DNA from: Mytilus edulis | Taxonomy: Eukaryota; Mollusca; Bivalvia; Mytilida; Mytilidae | NCBI RefSeq assembly: GCF_963676685.1 | Contig: NC_092350.1 | Location: forward strand, 9,343,307 to 9,407,306 | Direction of reading: 5' to 3' | DNA: 64,000 nt | Shown here: piece by piece, positions 31,801-42,571 of the stretch | How positions within the stretch are numbered: position 1 is the first letter of the stretch | Layout: each line of letters starts with the position of its first letter | The notes under the pieces: model-generated | Seen by the model: the letters and a program-made list of their open reading frames with translations, nothing else | What the model was told of the DNA's origin: nothing | Databases searched by the model: none | Position numbers and translations under genes: made by a program

Positions 31801-33414
31801 GGTCTGGTATTGGTGCTTGATGCTGCTGTTTAAACAAAATTTAGTCACGATATAAGCCATGAAAAATTATTTAATACATACACGTAGGTACAATGTACAT
31901 GTAAAATCAACAGAAAATCTATGTTGTTAATAAACACGAAATATTTTTTAGTTATTCTGTATTGACTGTTTTTTTTTTATCATGACAACAACTTGTGTTG
32001 TAATTACTACATTCTTTTTCAGGTGAATACATGATAGTAAGACTTGAAGGGTTGTCTGTTTTATCATATTAATCTATCATCCTTGAAACATCCAAATTTG
32101 TTCTTTATCTATTTTGGACAAACTCGCCCAGAGAAATATTAATTAAAGCAACTACCCAATCAAATGTTTACCTTTTGCAGTTGGTTTGACCACAGCAGTG
32201 TTAGCTTTTGGACGGACATTATTAGCCCTGAGACTTGATCCACTGTTAGTTGACCGAAGACTTGTATTAGATACAGTGGATCTGTTAAGAGAAGTCTCTG
32301 ATCTTTGTCTAGTTAATGATGATCCAGTCTTCCCAGTAACCTTGCTTGTTTCTGATGATTTCCTTGCTCTTGTTTCTACGGTCCTTTCTGAATAATCTAG
32401 ACATCTTCTTTTGTTGTCTTGTTTCTGGAAAATTAATCATTATAAATAGTCAAACACAGATGATATCCTTTGCATTTGATCATTTATGGATGTTATCTAA
32501 ATGTCCAGCAGCTAATATTTCATGCAAGTTTAATACAAGAACCAGTTTTTTTTATTGTCGTTTGACTGGGATAGAAACAGAGAAATATGGACTGCCAATG
32601 TTATGTTTCTATCATATTTTCTTGACATTTATTGATTAATTAACAAGAACCAATGCTGCCTTGCTCATGACATGCTATAAAACCCTTCAAACAACACTAA
32701 AAAGAATGTAGGTGACATGTTGCAAGAGAAACTTTCTGCATTTGTTTATGCTTATTTAAGTAGAGGGGTAATATTCCTGTCTTTATGTCCATCTTGTATC
32801 AGGTTATAGTTGAGGTTTAAGCTTTGGGTAAAAGTAGTTTGTGTGTGCTCACAACAATGTTAGTGTTCCCTCCTGCACTAAATAGAAGTGTAGCCCTTAC
32901 CCCACCTTCTGCCCTCCAAAGCAAAAGAATGCACTCCTCTGCCTTTTCAAAAAATAAAATTTCCAAATTGACTAAGGACAGGTGCATTAGCATTTTGTAG
33001 CAGGATTAATCTATAATTGACTACTGTATATATTCAGATATTAATTGATTTTGAGATTTTTAATATCATTCAATATGAATGTGAATGGGTGAGTATTCAA
33101 CTATTGCAATAATAGAAACTTGCATTCTGATATATCTGATACAAATATATGTTTGAAATTTTTTTGCAATTGCAATAATTAATCTCCAATTTTTGTAGGT
33201 CATGTAAAAATCACTATTTCAAATGATGGAAATAATTTACAGTACTTTATCATTAGTAGTTATTTTTATCTACAGACTAATTATGATAATGAATCTTGTT
33301 ATATACCTCCTCTGGACTCCTTGGTCTTTTCACAGTTGATGGTGGTCTAAGTTTACTGCCAAACATAGGTAGCCTTGAGTTACCTTCTCCATTTTTTGTT
33401 GCTAATGGTTTTCT
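19868..33414 (-). CDS. KIFC1: Kinesin-14 (KIFC1/HSET/Ncd-type) C-terminal motor protein
   Basis: This is a minus-end-directed microtubule motor that cross-links and slides spindle microtubules. Fourteen exons, in coding order: 33414-33307, 32424-32172, 31825-31727, 31235-30986, 28531-28321, 27932-27765, 27368-27222, 26781-26659, 25654-25481, 24411-24250, 23804-23666, 21626-21487, 20807-20658, 19909-19868. All have AG/GT borders and sum to 2166 nt, 721 codons plus stop, in one frame. Order: basic Ser/Thr-rich tail (first three), coiled-coil stalk (next three), neck-motor start [12 protein letters not shown]-loop [16 protein letters not shown], switch [10 protein letters not shown], switch [10 protein letters not shown], and end [13 protein letters not shown]. 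The motor at the C-terminus and the VNQC-IGTAQ ending mark KIFC1. The first coding exon (start codon) was not found upstream of 33414. Confidence 0.94.
20658..20807 (-). CDS. KIFC1: KIFC1 penultimate exon
   Basis: 50 codons starting [16 protein letters not shown] and ending NSLRFATK, which are kinesin microtubule-binding loop 12/helix 5 and the end of the motor core. Acceptor ATTTTCAG, donor GTAAGT. Confidence 0.95.
21487..21626 (-). CDS. KIFC1: KIFC1 switch II exon
   Basis: 140 nt, entering in phase 1. It encodes [20 protein letters not shown], then [20 protein letters not shown] and MAIGNK. DLAGSE is the switch II/phosphate-sensing motif, and the helix alpha-4 region INKSLSNLG is intact. 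Confidence 0.95.
22000..23665. repeat. 65-bp tandem array carrying KIFC1 exon end and 5' splice site
   Basis: Roughly 25 head-to-tail copies, mostly 65 bp, some 66-68. On the minus strand each unit reads GTAGGATTCAGTGTGTTCAC, ACTCAAATTAACAGGG, AAAAATTCTATAACGGG, AAACCAGACAAG, then GTAGGA again. It therefore contains the exon end and a good donor (AAG|GTAGGA). Copies near 22030-22270 form a subfamily with GCTATCACTGGGGAAACC. The array fills most of the intron between exons 23666-23804 and 21487-21626. Confidence 0.95.
23666..23804 (-). CDS. KIFC1: KIFC1 switch I exon, source of the donor-site array
   Basis: 139 nt encoding [30 protein letters not shown] and [16 protein letters not shown], ending in phase 1 (G|GT completes a glycine with the next exon). 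The last about 50 nt of the exon plus the donor GTAGGA are the founder or first unit of the tandem array at 22000-23665. The end is placed at 23666 because the copy nearest the unique exon body keeps the frame and joins the next exon; a later copy's donor could also be used. Confidence 0.85.
23895..24035. repeat. Fragment of the GGGGCATAAAA/AGAATGTGTCCAT repeat
   Basis: It begins AGAATGTGTCCATGGGACAC and ends GGCTGGGGCATAAAAA. A deleted, inverted relative of 6466-6995, in a KIFC1 intron. Confidence 0.6.
25248..25357 (+). mobile_element. 3'-tail fragment of the Penelope-like element
   Basis: GGGAATGTGTCAAAGAGACA, AACAACCAGACC, CAACAGGTCTTCAATGC and CCTGCACCCGGAG match the tail of the element at 3662-5688. 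The fragment breaks off at CACCCGGAG, as for a severely 5'-truncated copy. It sits in the KIFC1 intron. Confidence 0.75.
25481..25654 (-). CDS. KIFC1: KIFC1 P-loop exon
   Basis: 58 codons, phase 0 at both ends. It encodes [20 protein letters not shown] and TYTMEG, the Walker A nucleotide-binding loop of the kinesin motor, then [15 protein letters not shown]. Acceptor TTTTACAG, donor GTGAGT. Confidence 0.95.
25800..25965. repeat. Fragment of the AATGTGTCCATAGTACAC repeat
   Basis: Contains ACAAGAATGTGTCCATAGTA and ATCATAGGGAACATGTGTAC, the reverse complement of the right part of 6466-6995. In a KIFC1 intron. Confidence 0.7.
28753..30679. mobile_element. TTAA-flanked TIR element (Kolobok or piggyBac type), non-autonomous
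   Basis: TTAA is present at both ends (28749-28752 and 30680-30683). Just inside are AGGGGCACTAGCT and AGCTAATGCCCCT, a 13-bp inverted repeat with one mismatch. The AGGG start suits Kolobok; the TTAA target also suits piggyBac. No transposase frame remains. It is in a KIFC1 intron and is itself split by a second element at 29051-30289. Confidence 0.82.
29051..30289. mobile_element. Nested TIR element with ATGAA target duplication
   Basis: The ends are CAGTGTTCTCCCCAG and CTGGGGAGAACACTG, a 15-bp perfect inverted repeat; ATGAA lies immediately outside both (29046-29050, 30290-30294). Near the right end are several GCGTCGCGG motifs and GCGGTACCGC. No transposase seen. Part of its interior (about 29480-29650) resembles 34510-34740. 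The CAGTG ends recall hAT-like elements, but the 5-bp duplication is not the usual 8 bp. Confidence 0.85.
31299..31485. mobile_element. MITE of the TACTGTGGATTCATT family, one end lost
   Basis: Starts TTCTGTGGATTCGTTTATAT, then TTTTTTGTGGATTGCGG and ATGATTCACCTGTATCAATG, as in the family. The right terminal repeat is not present. Located between KIFC1 exons 30986-31235 and 31727-31825. Confidence 0.7.
33022..33245. mobile_element. MITE related to 18458-18668
   Basis: Begins TACTGTATATATTCAGATAT and ends AATAATTTACAGTAC. The interior is diverged from the 18458 copy. Located in a KIFC1 intron. Confidence 0.55.
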
Positions 33415-33419
33415 CTGCA

Positions 33420-35000
33420 ATTAAAAAGGAAATATGTCCATTACATTTTGTACTTTATAAACATCATAACAAGTGTCATAGCTAAAACATGATTGAAGCT
33501 GTACAACAGCCGTGAGGTTGGGAACAACCCCTCAATCAGGACTCACACTACTTCAGAATTATAGGAAAAAGTTACTTCTATTTTGGAACTGATCTAAAGG
33601 GAGAAGTGGTGAGATTAGAGAGAGAAGCGTTCCTTTGTGCAGGGCTACCATGTTTGGTTTGTACTATACATGTAGTATTTATAGGGTCATATATATAATA
33701 TGAATGTAAGTTGTTTTCTTTTTATATTGTTCAAACCATATCTGAGTATACACTATACAATTGAAGTAAAATAAAACGATAACAAAGACAACAACACCCA
33801 TCAATTACCACATGGTGAGAGTTTATTCTGGTCGACATGTTTCGCCAACAAGGGTGAAGTAAAAGTTCAAATTCAGTGTGGTTTAAGTTTAAGTTCTTGT
33901 GAAAAACTAGCAACTAAATATCTACTACCACTATAAAGATTTTTTTTATGTCATATTTTTAAGAAAAGTCAGAAATATAGACCAATTACAATTCAATAAA
34001 AAAAAAATATGTTTATGAAATTTAGTGTTTCTCATCAAAAAGTTATATATACAAATTTCTCTAATTCTTCGTCAATTTATCCCTTTCTGCACCCATTGTA
34101 TAAAAAAATTTAATCAACGTGTGGTTCATTTGATCTCAGTTCTTCATTGGTTAAAATCCGATTATGACGTCGAATTTTCTTGCTTTCCTCTGTATTTCCT
34201 ATTGTGACGCCATGAAAAAAGGCAACCATGCTGAAGACGTCACATAGAAAGAACACATCTTTTTGCAGATCATTCGAAAAGAAGGCATAAATTTGCCTGC
34301 ATATTGTTTGAAAATCATTAGAGAAACAGATTCTACCACCAAATCTCTTGAAAATTTAACTGTTTCGAGTGGATATATATATATCGTATCACACTCGATG
34401 CAGTGGTAGAATCTATATTTAAAAATAGTCCCAGAGTTAAGCAACATTAAATTGAAATAATCCATGTACATTGTGTACATGTTTGGAATTATATACATTT
34501 ATCAAGTAGATCTTAACAAAAGTCTGTTAATTCGTGTGGAATGGGTCATTTTTCCATTTGGAATCAATATTCTTCTGTCAGTTGTTCCAGTCATGCGCCC
34601 GAAGTTATAATTGTAAAAATACAGATTTCGGCCATAACTGGTCTGTTTCTGTTGATTCCTGCCTTTGATCCATAGGAAGTAAAATCATTTTCATGGCAGA
34701 GGAAGATTTGGTTTAATTTTTTTAATTTTAACGTCACTTTAATCCAACGCCATTGGGCTACATTATATTTCGTGGTGGCCTGTTTTCTTGGTCGAGAAAG
34801 CCTGAGTGCCTGGAGATAAGAAAACTCACAATCCTTGTCAATTAAGATTTGAGTCGACTGGCTAGTGATTACAGTAGTAACTACTTAGACCACTCCGCCT
34901 CAGAGGCCCCCTGATGAACAAAAAGATGAACAAACCGATGAACATAATGCCCATAAATGGGACATACATTGTAAAAACGAGAAACATTTATATAGTTACA
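33420..35000. other. KIFC1 upstream region; no first exon found
   Basis: I searched the minus strand for an ATG exon ending in a donor and found none I trust. A CRE-like GACGTCAC lies at about 34230. Positions 34510-34740 resemble the interior of the nested element at 29480-29650, so part of this region is transposon-derived. The frames at 33731, 34025 and 34199 have no recognisable motifs. Confidence 0.45.
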
Positions 35001-35004
35001 TGTA

Positions 35005-35290
35005 TGAGGATGGTAATGGGGGTACCTTCATGACGAACAACAGTAAAAATTCTTACCAAATAACGTTAATGGTTATTTTTGGGTGAAAGCAATAAAATGA
35101 ACACTGTCTTTTAGACGATGACAAAATTAAGTGATTTTGAAGAATCACGTTAATTTTTTTCCAAAAATAACGATAACGATAATTTTCTAAGACCTTTGAC
35201 AAATCACAGTAAAATTTTTACCAATCTGACGGTAATGGTAGCCGAACATTACTGTTTGACGCCCACCGGTATAGGGCATTACTACCCTCA
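35005..35290. mobile_element. TIR miniature element with TGTA flanks
   Basis: Ends TGAGGATGGTAATG and CATTACTACCCTCA, an inverted repeat with mismatches; TGTA lies outside each end. The interior has mirrored AACGTTAATGGTTATTTTTG/CCAAAAATAACGATAACG segments. Non-coding, 46 bp from the next element. Confidence 0.7.
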
Positions 35291-36659
35291 TGTATGAACC
35301 AAATCGTTGTAATTTTTGAGTTAACAATGACATTAACCCTTTCGGCGCAAAAACGACATTTTTGTCGTTTACCGCTAGCACGCCAAAACGACATTTTTGT
35401 CGCTTTTTTAGTAGAAACCACAAAGCATTAAAAACATACATAAAAAACTTCATTTGACTTCCGAAACCATATAAGGTTTAAAGAAAAATAATCGACTTTG
35501 TTCTGTGTTTCAAGAATAAAAATAAAAGTCTCAAATACATATTGAATTTTGGTGTTGAAAACTATTTTTTCTGTGATAATGTGCAAATTTTTACATAATC
35601 TATACTCCAATTATAAACTTTGTATGCCTTTATTTATTAAGTTAACTGAATGAAATTAGTTCACATGGTTGACTTAAAAAAATACAGTTGTTATCTTATT
35701 TTTAAATTGTAACGTTTATCTGAATGACGTCATCAAAACTGGTGCTGTGTGTGACGTTTGTGTGTATAAAAGTGGCAGGTACTTCACTGGAAACGTTTTG
35801 CAGTAAAACCATTTATCTTTTACCGATTTTTACAATGTGAAGTGTTACAGATCGAAAATCATTCGATAATTGGTAACACAGTTTGCTGTTTGTAAATATA
35901 TTAAATAAAACTGTTTGTTCAAATTTAGAAGGTTAGCTCGGCAGCTATAGTCGGTAGAATCCGGGAATATCTCTTTTTGAATGCACTCTTTTACCCATCA
36001 TATTTCTTGAGAAATTTACCCATTTTGGGTTGGCTTAAACATAGGTTTACTTCACTAGTATTAAAACAATCAATTAAAGTTATAACTTATAAGGAATAAT
36101 TTTGACAATGCCGGTCTAAGAAGATAATTTCTGCGAAAACCAAATCAAACCCGGATTTTTTTGATTGATCATTCTAATACTTAAATACGGCATACAATCT
36201 GCATACTCCACCTTATGTGTACTGTACATCCGTCTCACTTTGTAGTCAATTCAATATGTTAGAATACATATTCAACTTTTAGTTAAGGTCGTGTTTTTAT
36301 TTACCCATCACTTACTGAGTATTTTTGGATTTAGTTTTGTCCTTTGTTACTGTGCTGGTTTTTATTTTTTTTGTGCTTGGTCCAATTTTGACAAGTCAAG
36401 CTCTTTTTAAAAGCTTTTCGTTATTTATCCTAATGTTAAACTGGTACCCGACAATTCTAGATTGGAGGAGGGAATTAACGACTACAAAAATTTACTGATT
36501 ATTCCAAAGCTAGGAAGAAGCCTTTGGCAAAGTTGTCGTATCACATACACTTTCTTTTCATGTTTTTTTTTTCGATCCTGCAATACTTAAACATGCATGT
36601 CGTGATTATCTCATTTTAAGTGTTTCACATTGAATTATATAGTGACCAATCGTGCATAC

Positions 36660-36862
36660 AAGGAGAGAGGTAAAATATACCAAAGAGATAATCAAACTCA
36701 CAAGTCGAAAACAATCTAACAATGTCATGGCAAAACACTAAAACTGCCCAAAAGACAAGTTAAAGGCAGCAAAGAATACTAAAGACTGAGCAACATTAAC
36801 CCAACCAAAAACTGGGGGAGATCATATATACATAACTATTGTCGAAGGCAGTACGCCGACGA
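36660..36862. repeat. Dispersed repeat inside the piggyBac-type element
   Basis: Contains AGAGAGGTAAAATATACCAA, AGATAATCAAACTCACAAGT and ACACTAAAACTGCCCAAAAG. I remember this as a common mussel-type dispersed sequence but cannot confirm it here. No coding sequence. Confidence 0.45.
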
Positions 36863-37304
36863 CCCGTAGTTTATAGCCTTGTTCTGATGACTGTGGTGGC
36901 TATATGTGTCTCATTTGTAAACCATACTACAGATATCATAACTTTCAGATATCATAACGGACTCTTTCAAAAATAATACTGGTGCCAAAAGAAAATTCTG
37001 AATTATTTATTTTAACAAACATAATTGTTCAACAACAGCTAAAGAATAAACAATATATAAACACGGACGGCAGTGCATGATTCTATAAAAATTACATACA
37101 AGCTTATACTATAGTACTGACAATTCAAACCCAACACACGCAATTGATATACGAACTTGTTTATATACAGAAGTTAGCATGTAGATCAGTCCATCTGATT
37201 CATTAATATTATTACACTATTGTCATCATTTTGAATCCAGTTTTTTTTCGTTACTAGGAAAGATTAAACAAGACTCCAATCTAGCTACTTCGTATGACTA
37301 TAAC

Positions 37305-39345
37305 ATAAAACCAGATGCTCCGCAGGGCGTAGCTTTATACGACCGCAGAGGTTGAACCCTGAACGTTTGGGGCAAGTATGGACACAACATTCAAGCCGGA
37401 TTCAGCTCTAAATTTGGATTGTGATTAAATAGTTGACACAGCATAGGTTTCTGACACAGAATGAATGTGTTCTAATGAACTTAAAATTTTTGTTTTCTCT
37501 TAGAGCAATTCACTATGCTGTTGAATATTAATCCTCTCAAAAAAATGTTTGAAGAAATTTTCTTTTTTATTTATGAAATTTCAAATGAGAAAAATTGAAC
37601 CCAATTTTTTTAATCACATCCCCCTTTCCCTTATTCCAAAACTAATCTCAATTAAAATTTCTAATGGAGTTTGCAACAATAACTACTCATTTAAATACAT
37701 CATAAAATATTAAGATGTAAAAAAACTGCTTGGTATCACTGAATGGTAAAGATTATTTTAATTTATCAGTTGGTAGTAAAAAGTGAATATACATTGTATA
37801 TTGTATATAACAAAGATTTAAGTTGATTCTGGACAAAGAAAGATAACTCCAATTAAAAAAAAATCTTGCTATTGCACAATATTTTGCAATTAGATGTTTC
37901 TTGCTTACTATTCTGGACAAAGAAAGATAACTCTAATTAAAAAAAAATTTGCTATTTCACAATATTGTGCAATTAGATATTTCTTGCCATTGCGCAATAC
38001 TGTGCAATTGAAAAGACTTGCTATTGCACAATACTTAATATAATAATTTTAGATCCTGATTTGGACCAACTTGAAAACTGGGCCCATAATAAAAAATCTA
38101 AGTACATTTTTGGATTCAGCATATCAAAGAACCCCAAGATTTCAATTTTTGTTAAAATCAGACTAAGTTTAATTTTGGACCCTTTGGACTTTAGTGTAGA
38201 CCAATTTGAAAACAGGACCAAAAATGAAGAATCTACATACACAGTTAGATTTGGTATATCAAAGAACCCCATTTATACAATTTTTGATGAAATCAAACAA
38301 AGTTTAATTTTGGACCCCGATTTGGACCAACTTGAAAACTGGGCCAATAATCAAGAATCTAAGTACATTTTTAGATTCAGCATATCAAAGAACCTAACTG
38401 ATTCATTTTTTGTCAAAATCAAACTAAGTTTAATTTTGGACCCTTTGGACCTTAATGTAGACCAATTTGAAAACGGGACCAAAAGTTAAGAATCTACATA
38501 CACAGTCATGACAGTTAGATTCGGCATATCAAAGAACCCCAATTATTCAATTTTGATGAAATCAAACAAAGTTTAATTTTGGACCCTTTGGGCCCCTTAT
38601 TCTGTTGGGACCAAAACTCCCAAAATCAATACCAACCTTCCTTTTATGGTCATAAACCTTGTGTTTAAATTTCATAGATTTCTATTTACTTATACTAACG
38701 TTATGGTGCGAAAACCAAGAAAAATGCTTATTTGGGTCCCTTTTTGGCCCCTAATTCCTAAACTGTTGGGACCTAAACTCCCAAAATCAATACCAACCTT
38801 CCTTTTGTAGTCATTAACATTGTGTTTAAATTTCATTGATTTCTATTTACTTAAACTAAAGTTATTGTGCGAAAACCAAGAAAAATGCTTATTTGGGTCC
38901 CTTTTTGGCCCCTAATTCCTAAACTGTTGGGACCTAAACTCCCAAAATCAGTACCAACCTTCCTTTTGTAGTCATTAACATTGTGTTTAAATTTCATTGA
39001 TTTCTATTTACTTAAACTAAAGTTATTGTGCGAAAACCAAGAAAATGCTTATTTGGGCCCTTTTTTGGCCCCTAATTCCTAAAATGTTGGGACCAAAACT
39101 CCCAAAATCAATACCAACCTTCCTTTTGTGGTCATAAACCTTGTGTTAAAATTTCATAGATTTCCATTCACTTTTACTAAAGTTAGAGTGCGAAAACTAA
39201 AAGTATTCGGACGACGACGACGACGACGCAGAAGACGACGACGACGACGCAGAAGACGACGACGACGCAGACGACGACGCCAACGTGATAGCAATATACG
39301 ACGAAATATTTTTCAAATTTTGCAGTTGTATAAAAAGATCAAGAT
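37305..39345 (+). mobile_element. Composite dispersed element with internal tandem repeats
   Basis: It runs from AGATGCTCCGCAGGGCGTAG to ACGTGATAGCAATATACGAC after a (GAC)n tract. Inside: a duplicated segment with TTGCACAATATTGTGCAAT-type palindromes (37850-38040); alternating about 120-130 bp repeats (38056-38600) that stay open over 142 codons; and four about 155-bp repeats (38600-39190, with GGGACCTAAACTCCCAAAAT). The open frames, including a poly-arginine frame at 39128, are by-products of the repeats. The class is unknown. Confidence 0.65.
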
Positions 39346-39349
39346 ATAA

Positions 39350-41650
39350 TCAAATAGAGCTATGGAAAAGAGTTAAAAATATAAAAACATATTATGAGGC
39401 ATCTCTTGTGATTCTAAGACAAGTGTTTTTTTAATTTTCCGTTTGGTTTAATACTGGAAAATAAAGGGTCGTCTAAAATTGCGTATTATCTTCTATCTAA
39501 CTGGATGGGATATGAATGACAACATTTTAACCCGGGGCAATTGATCTGTGTCAGTCATCGGCGATGTTTTCCACTCATGCCTTCAGGAGAGTTGTTTTAT
39601 TGTCTCAGTCGTTGTTTTCGATAGTATTTGAGTGGGGTTTTTTTAATGTCCAAGCGATTGCGTTCGTTGATATCAGACTGCTATATTTTGATTTAGGAAA
39701 TGAATGATATAGCAAATACTGGTAGTCTGGAATAAATTTATTAACAGCCAATTTATACTTTTGCTTTTAGTGTTTGAAATATCGTATAATGCATATGTCC
39801 GACTATCTTCTTTTCAGACAGTAATTTGACCTCTATATATCTTTGTTAATTTGTTTGTGTCCTGGAGTGTCATTTTCAAGTCTCATTTACACCGAGTCTG
39901 GATCTCTTTTTAAAATTGAGCTTGTGATTATATTTGTGCATGTTTCAAATCAAATTCAAAACTTATAGAATCAATCACAGTCAAAAGGAAAGTACGTCGT
40001 CCGTAATTATGATTGGAGTAAACTATTGGTACCAACATTTACCTCTTTTATTTCAAACTTCAACCTTACCGTGTACATGTACTAGTTTAAACAAAAATAG
40101 ACATACATCATAATGTAGGAATCTATGAAAGAAAATAGTTCAAGCATTTGGGGCTATGTCGATTTTAACGAAATACCTAAAGAAACTCTTGCCAATAGAA
40201 TTTGTCTTTACGATTAGATAGTTTCTCCTCATTTTCTGCGGAAATCACACCTATGAAAAAGGGATCTACATCAGATTATCGATGTCAAAGATCGCAACAA
40301 GAAACATAAAATATTTTTATCGACAGAACCCGTTTAATGACTGAGGTTAAGTCGGACTTGTATTTAGCACATGCAGCATAGGACCTATAATTGTGTTTTT
40401 TACTGATATTAAGTTCATAACATTTTATAGAAATAGTATCTGTAAAAATCAGTTTACACCATTAAAAGGTCAAGTGAACCACAGATATTAATACATTAAA
40501 TTGAGACATCAAGTGTTGCATAAAAAAATAAATAATTAGTGAAATTATGAAAATTTGCATGCCGTTGACAAGTAAAATATTGATTGACTTGAATATCAAA
40601 AAAAAACCAGTTTAGGATAAATTTATAAAAAAAAGAAGCAAAATAAATGCTAAATGTTCACTATTAAATATACTGGTCTAGTCAGAAAAGGGACATTCCT
40701 CAAAACCAAATAGGCAAATCAAAATGAAAGATAAGTCACACAATTGTTAAGTTAAAGCAAACTTATTTCAGATTATACGTTATCGGATAAGTATTGTTGT
40801 ATATTTATGAAATGTTTTCCGCTTAACTATTTTTTACTCAATTATTTGAGACTTATGATGGTTGAATTATTACAATGTTATTTACTTGTATCCCTAATAT
40901 TGTGGTGATATGAAAAGATCTGCAAAGTGTTAAGTCGAACTCTTCATCGATGGTGCTTTAGAAAAAAAACCCAGACCCGCGCTAAGTATGAAGAAACTGA
41001 GAACACTGCTCGTTTTTTTAATCATTTGATGATATCAAATCTTACATATGATGATGCTTCATAGAGGGGCGTAAAGAGAGGGGGTAACTGAAAGAAGGAA
41101 GGCGAAATAAAGTTGCCATTTCACGATGAACGAACAATTAAAAATTCTTGCACGTTGATTTTTTTACCGATTTCACAAAACACGGTGAATAATGAACCTT
41201 TTTCACGGCTGCACGTGAAATAAAAATAGCAAAACATGTTACACGAAAATAACCCTTTACCACCCTTTTAATATCAAAATACAGTAATTGAGCTATATTT
41301 TCTTCAATATGTTTTCACTGTTAATAATATTTATGCTATAAGAATCTTCATTCATTTCCATATTGTCGGGTTTTTTTAATAGTATTCTAGAAAAGAATAA
41401 AAATATCTTCAAATTTTAGCCCGAAAATTAAGCAAAAATCCCTGAACATAGAATTTACGCATAGTTTGCTACGTGTACTCAAGTTAATTCAAAGGTCACC
41501 AGAGATTTGGGAAATTTCCCCGAATGTATGGGATGTCCAATTAATCGATTAACGAGGAAACGTGCATGTGCTTGTACGGTAATGTGTTGACGTTACGCTA
41601 CGTATCATTTTAGTAACGTCATTGAAATATGTATGGCAACGTAACCATGT
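39350..41650. other. Interior of the large piggyBac-type element, no gene recognised
   Basis: AT-rich with no transposase motifs and no open frame of note. At 41046-41280 there is a segment with a GAGGGGCGTAAAGAGAGGGG start and ACCCTTTACCACCC end, which may be another miniature element. Confidence 0.45.
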
Positions 41651-42548
41651 GAAAAAACAACGTCTCGGCGCTCAAAGGGTTAACAAACATTTTGACAACC
41701 ACTGAACTCTAGATTTATATATAACTCTAGGTAAAATCTATAAAATTATAAAGGTCATGTAGAGTGTAATTTTTTAGTTCTTTATGATGAACATATACTA
41801 TATACTCGGTGCTTTTATCGTGTGTCACTGTTAGCTTATACTATAGCTATGAGTATGGTCCATGTCTATGCCATAGCATAGGTTTGGGTTTTTTTAACCC
41901 TTTCGGTGCCAAAGCGACATATATGTCGTTTGGGGGTTGACTGCCGAAGCGACAAATATGTCGTTTGGGGGTTGACTGCCGATGCGACATATATGTCGTT
42001 TAATTGGTTTTAATAAAACAATCATATTTTATTTCTTTTTGTCTTTTATGCTTTTGATATTCTTATATAATATATACATTGTTGTTTTGAATTCATTATG
42101 ACGTAATACGTTAAGTATATATGACGTCATAAATGTCAAAAGATCGTCTGTACTGTTCCCGACATAGCTATGGAAGACAGTGACGGTGACATAACAGACA
42201 TAGTAACTTCGGGCGACGAAGATTCTGACGATGCTGATGTTGAAATGCCAGACAATGCTGCAAGACAGCCTAACCCTTGGTTTTCTGTGGTAGACAAAGA
42301 AACGTTTGAGCTAGACGTTAATCATGATATCGCATTGTAGATGAAACAAATAGGTACATTATTGGTTTTATATGTTTCAAATTATAACGTTCTTAATTTT
42401 CTTTAAATGTATATTTATATATTTCCGTAATATAATTGCGGTCTACAAATCAATTTTCAAAGTATTCTAATAATTAAATAACGCTCCAAAAGATAGCAAA
42501 GACATTTTTTCACAATATTAATTTAAAAGTTCTTGCTACCCTCCCACC

Positions 42549-42571
42549 CACCCCCCCCCCCCCCCCCCCCA
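42549..42571. repeat. Poly-C tract
   Basis: About 22 consecutive C residues after CCCACCCAC, within intron 1 of the piggyBac transposase. Length is likely to be unreliable in sequencing. Confidence 0.9.

Larger units (their letters stand above)
35337..41679. mobile_element. Large piggyBac-type element without transposase
   Basis: TTAA at 35333-35336 and 41680-41683 brackets ends CCCTTTCGGCGC and GGCGCTCAAAGGG. The left subterminal region has two units with the palindrome ACGACATTTTTGTCGT (35352-35403). A promoter-like GTGTATAAAAGTGG is at 35762. I find no transposase exons; much of the 6.3 kb is other repeats (36660-36860; 37305-39345). It is related to, but diverged from, the element at 41898-45880. 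Confidence 0.72.

Noticed and set aside
34199-34498. Candidate KIFC1 first exon on the minus strand
   Set aside because: Its frame ends at a stop without a donor that would join in phase to 33414; sequence there resembles transposon-derived DNA.
38061-38489. 142-codon open frame with repeated DQLEN...SLILDP motifs
   Set aside because: It lies in tandem non-coding repeats whose unit happens to stay open; lacks promoter, splice or family evidence.
39128-39349. 73-codon frame with a long arginine run
   Set aside because: It is the translation of a GAC/CGA simple repeat at the end of a dispersed element; no gene context.
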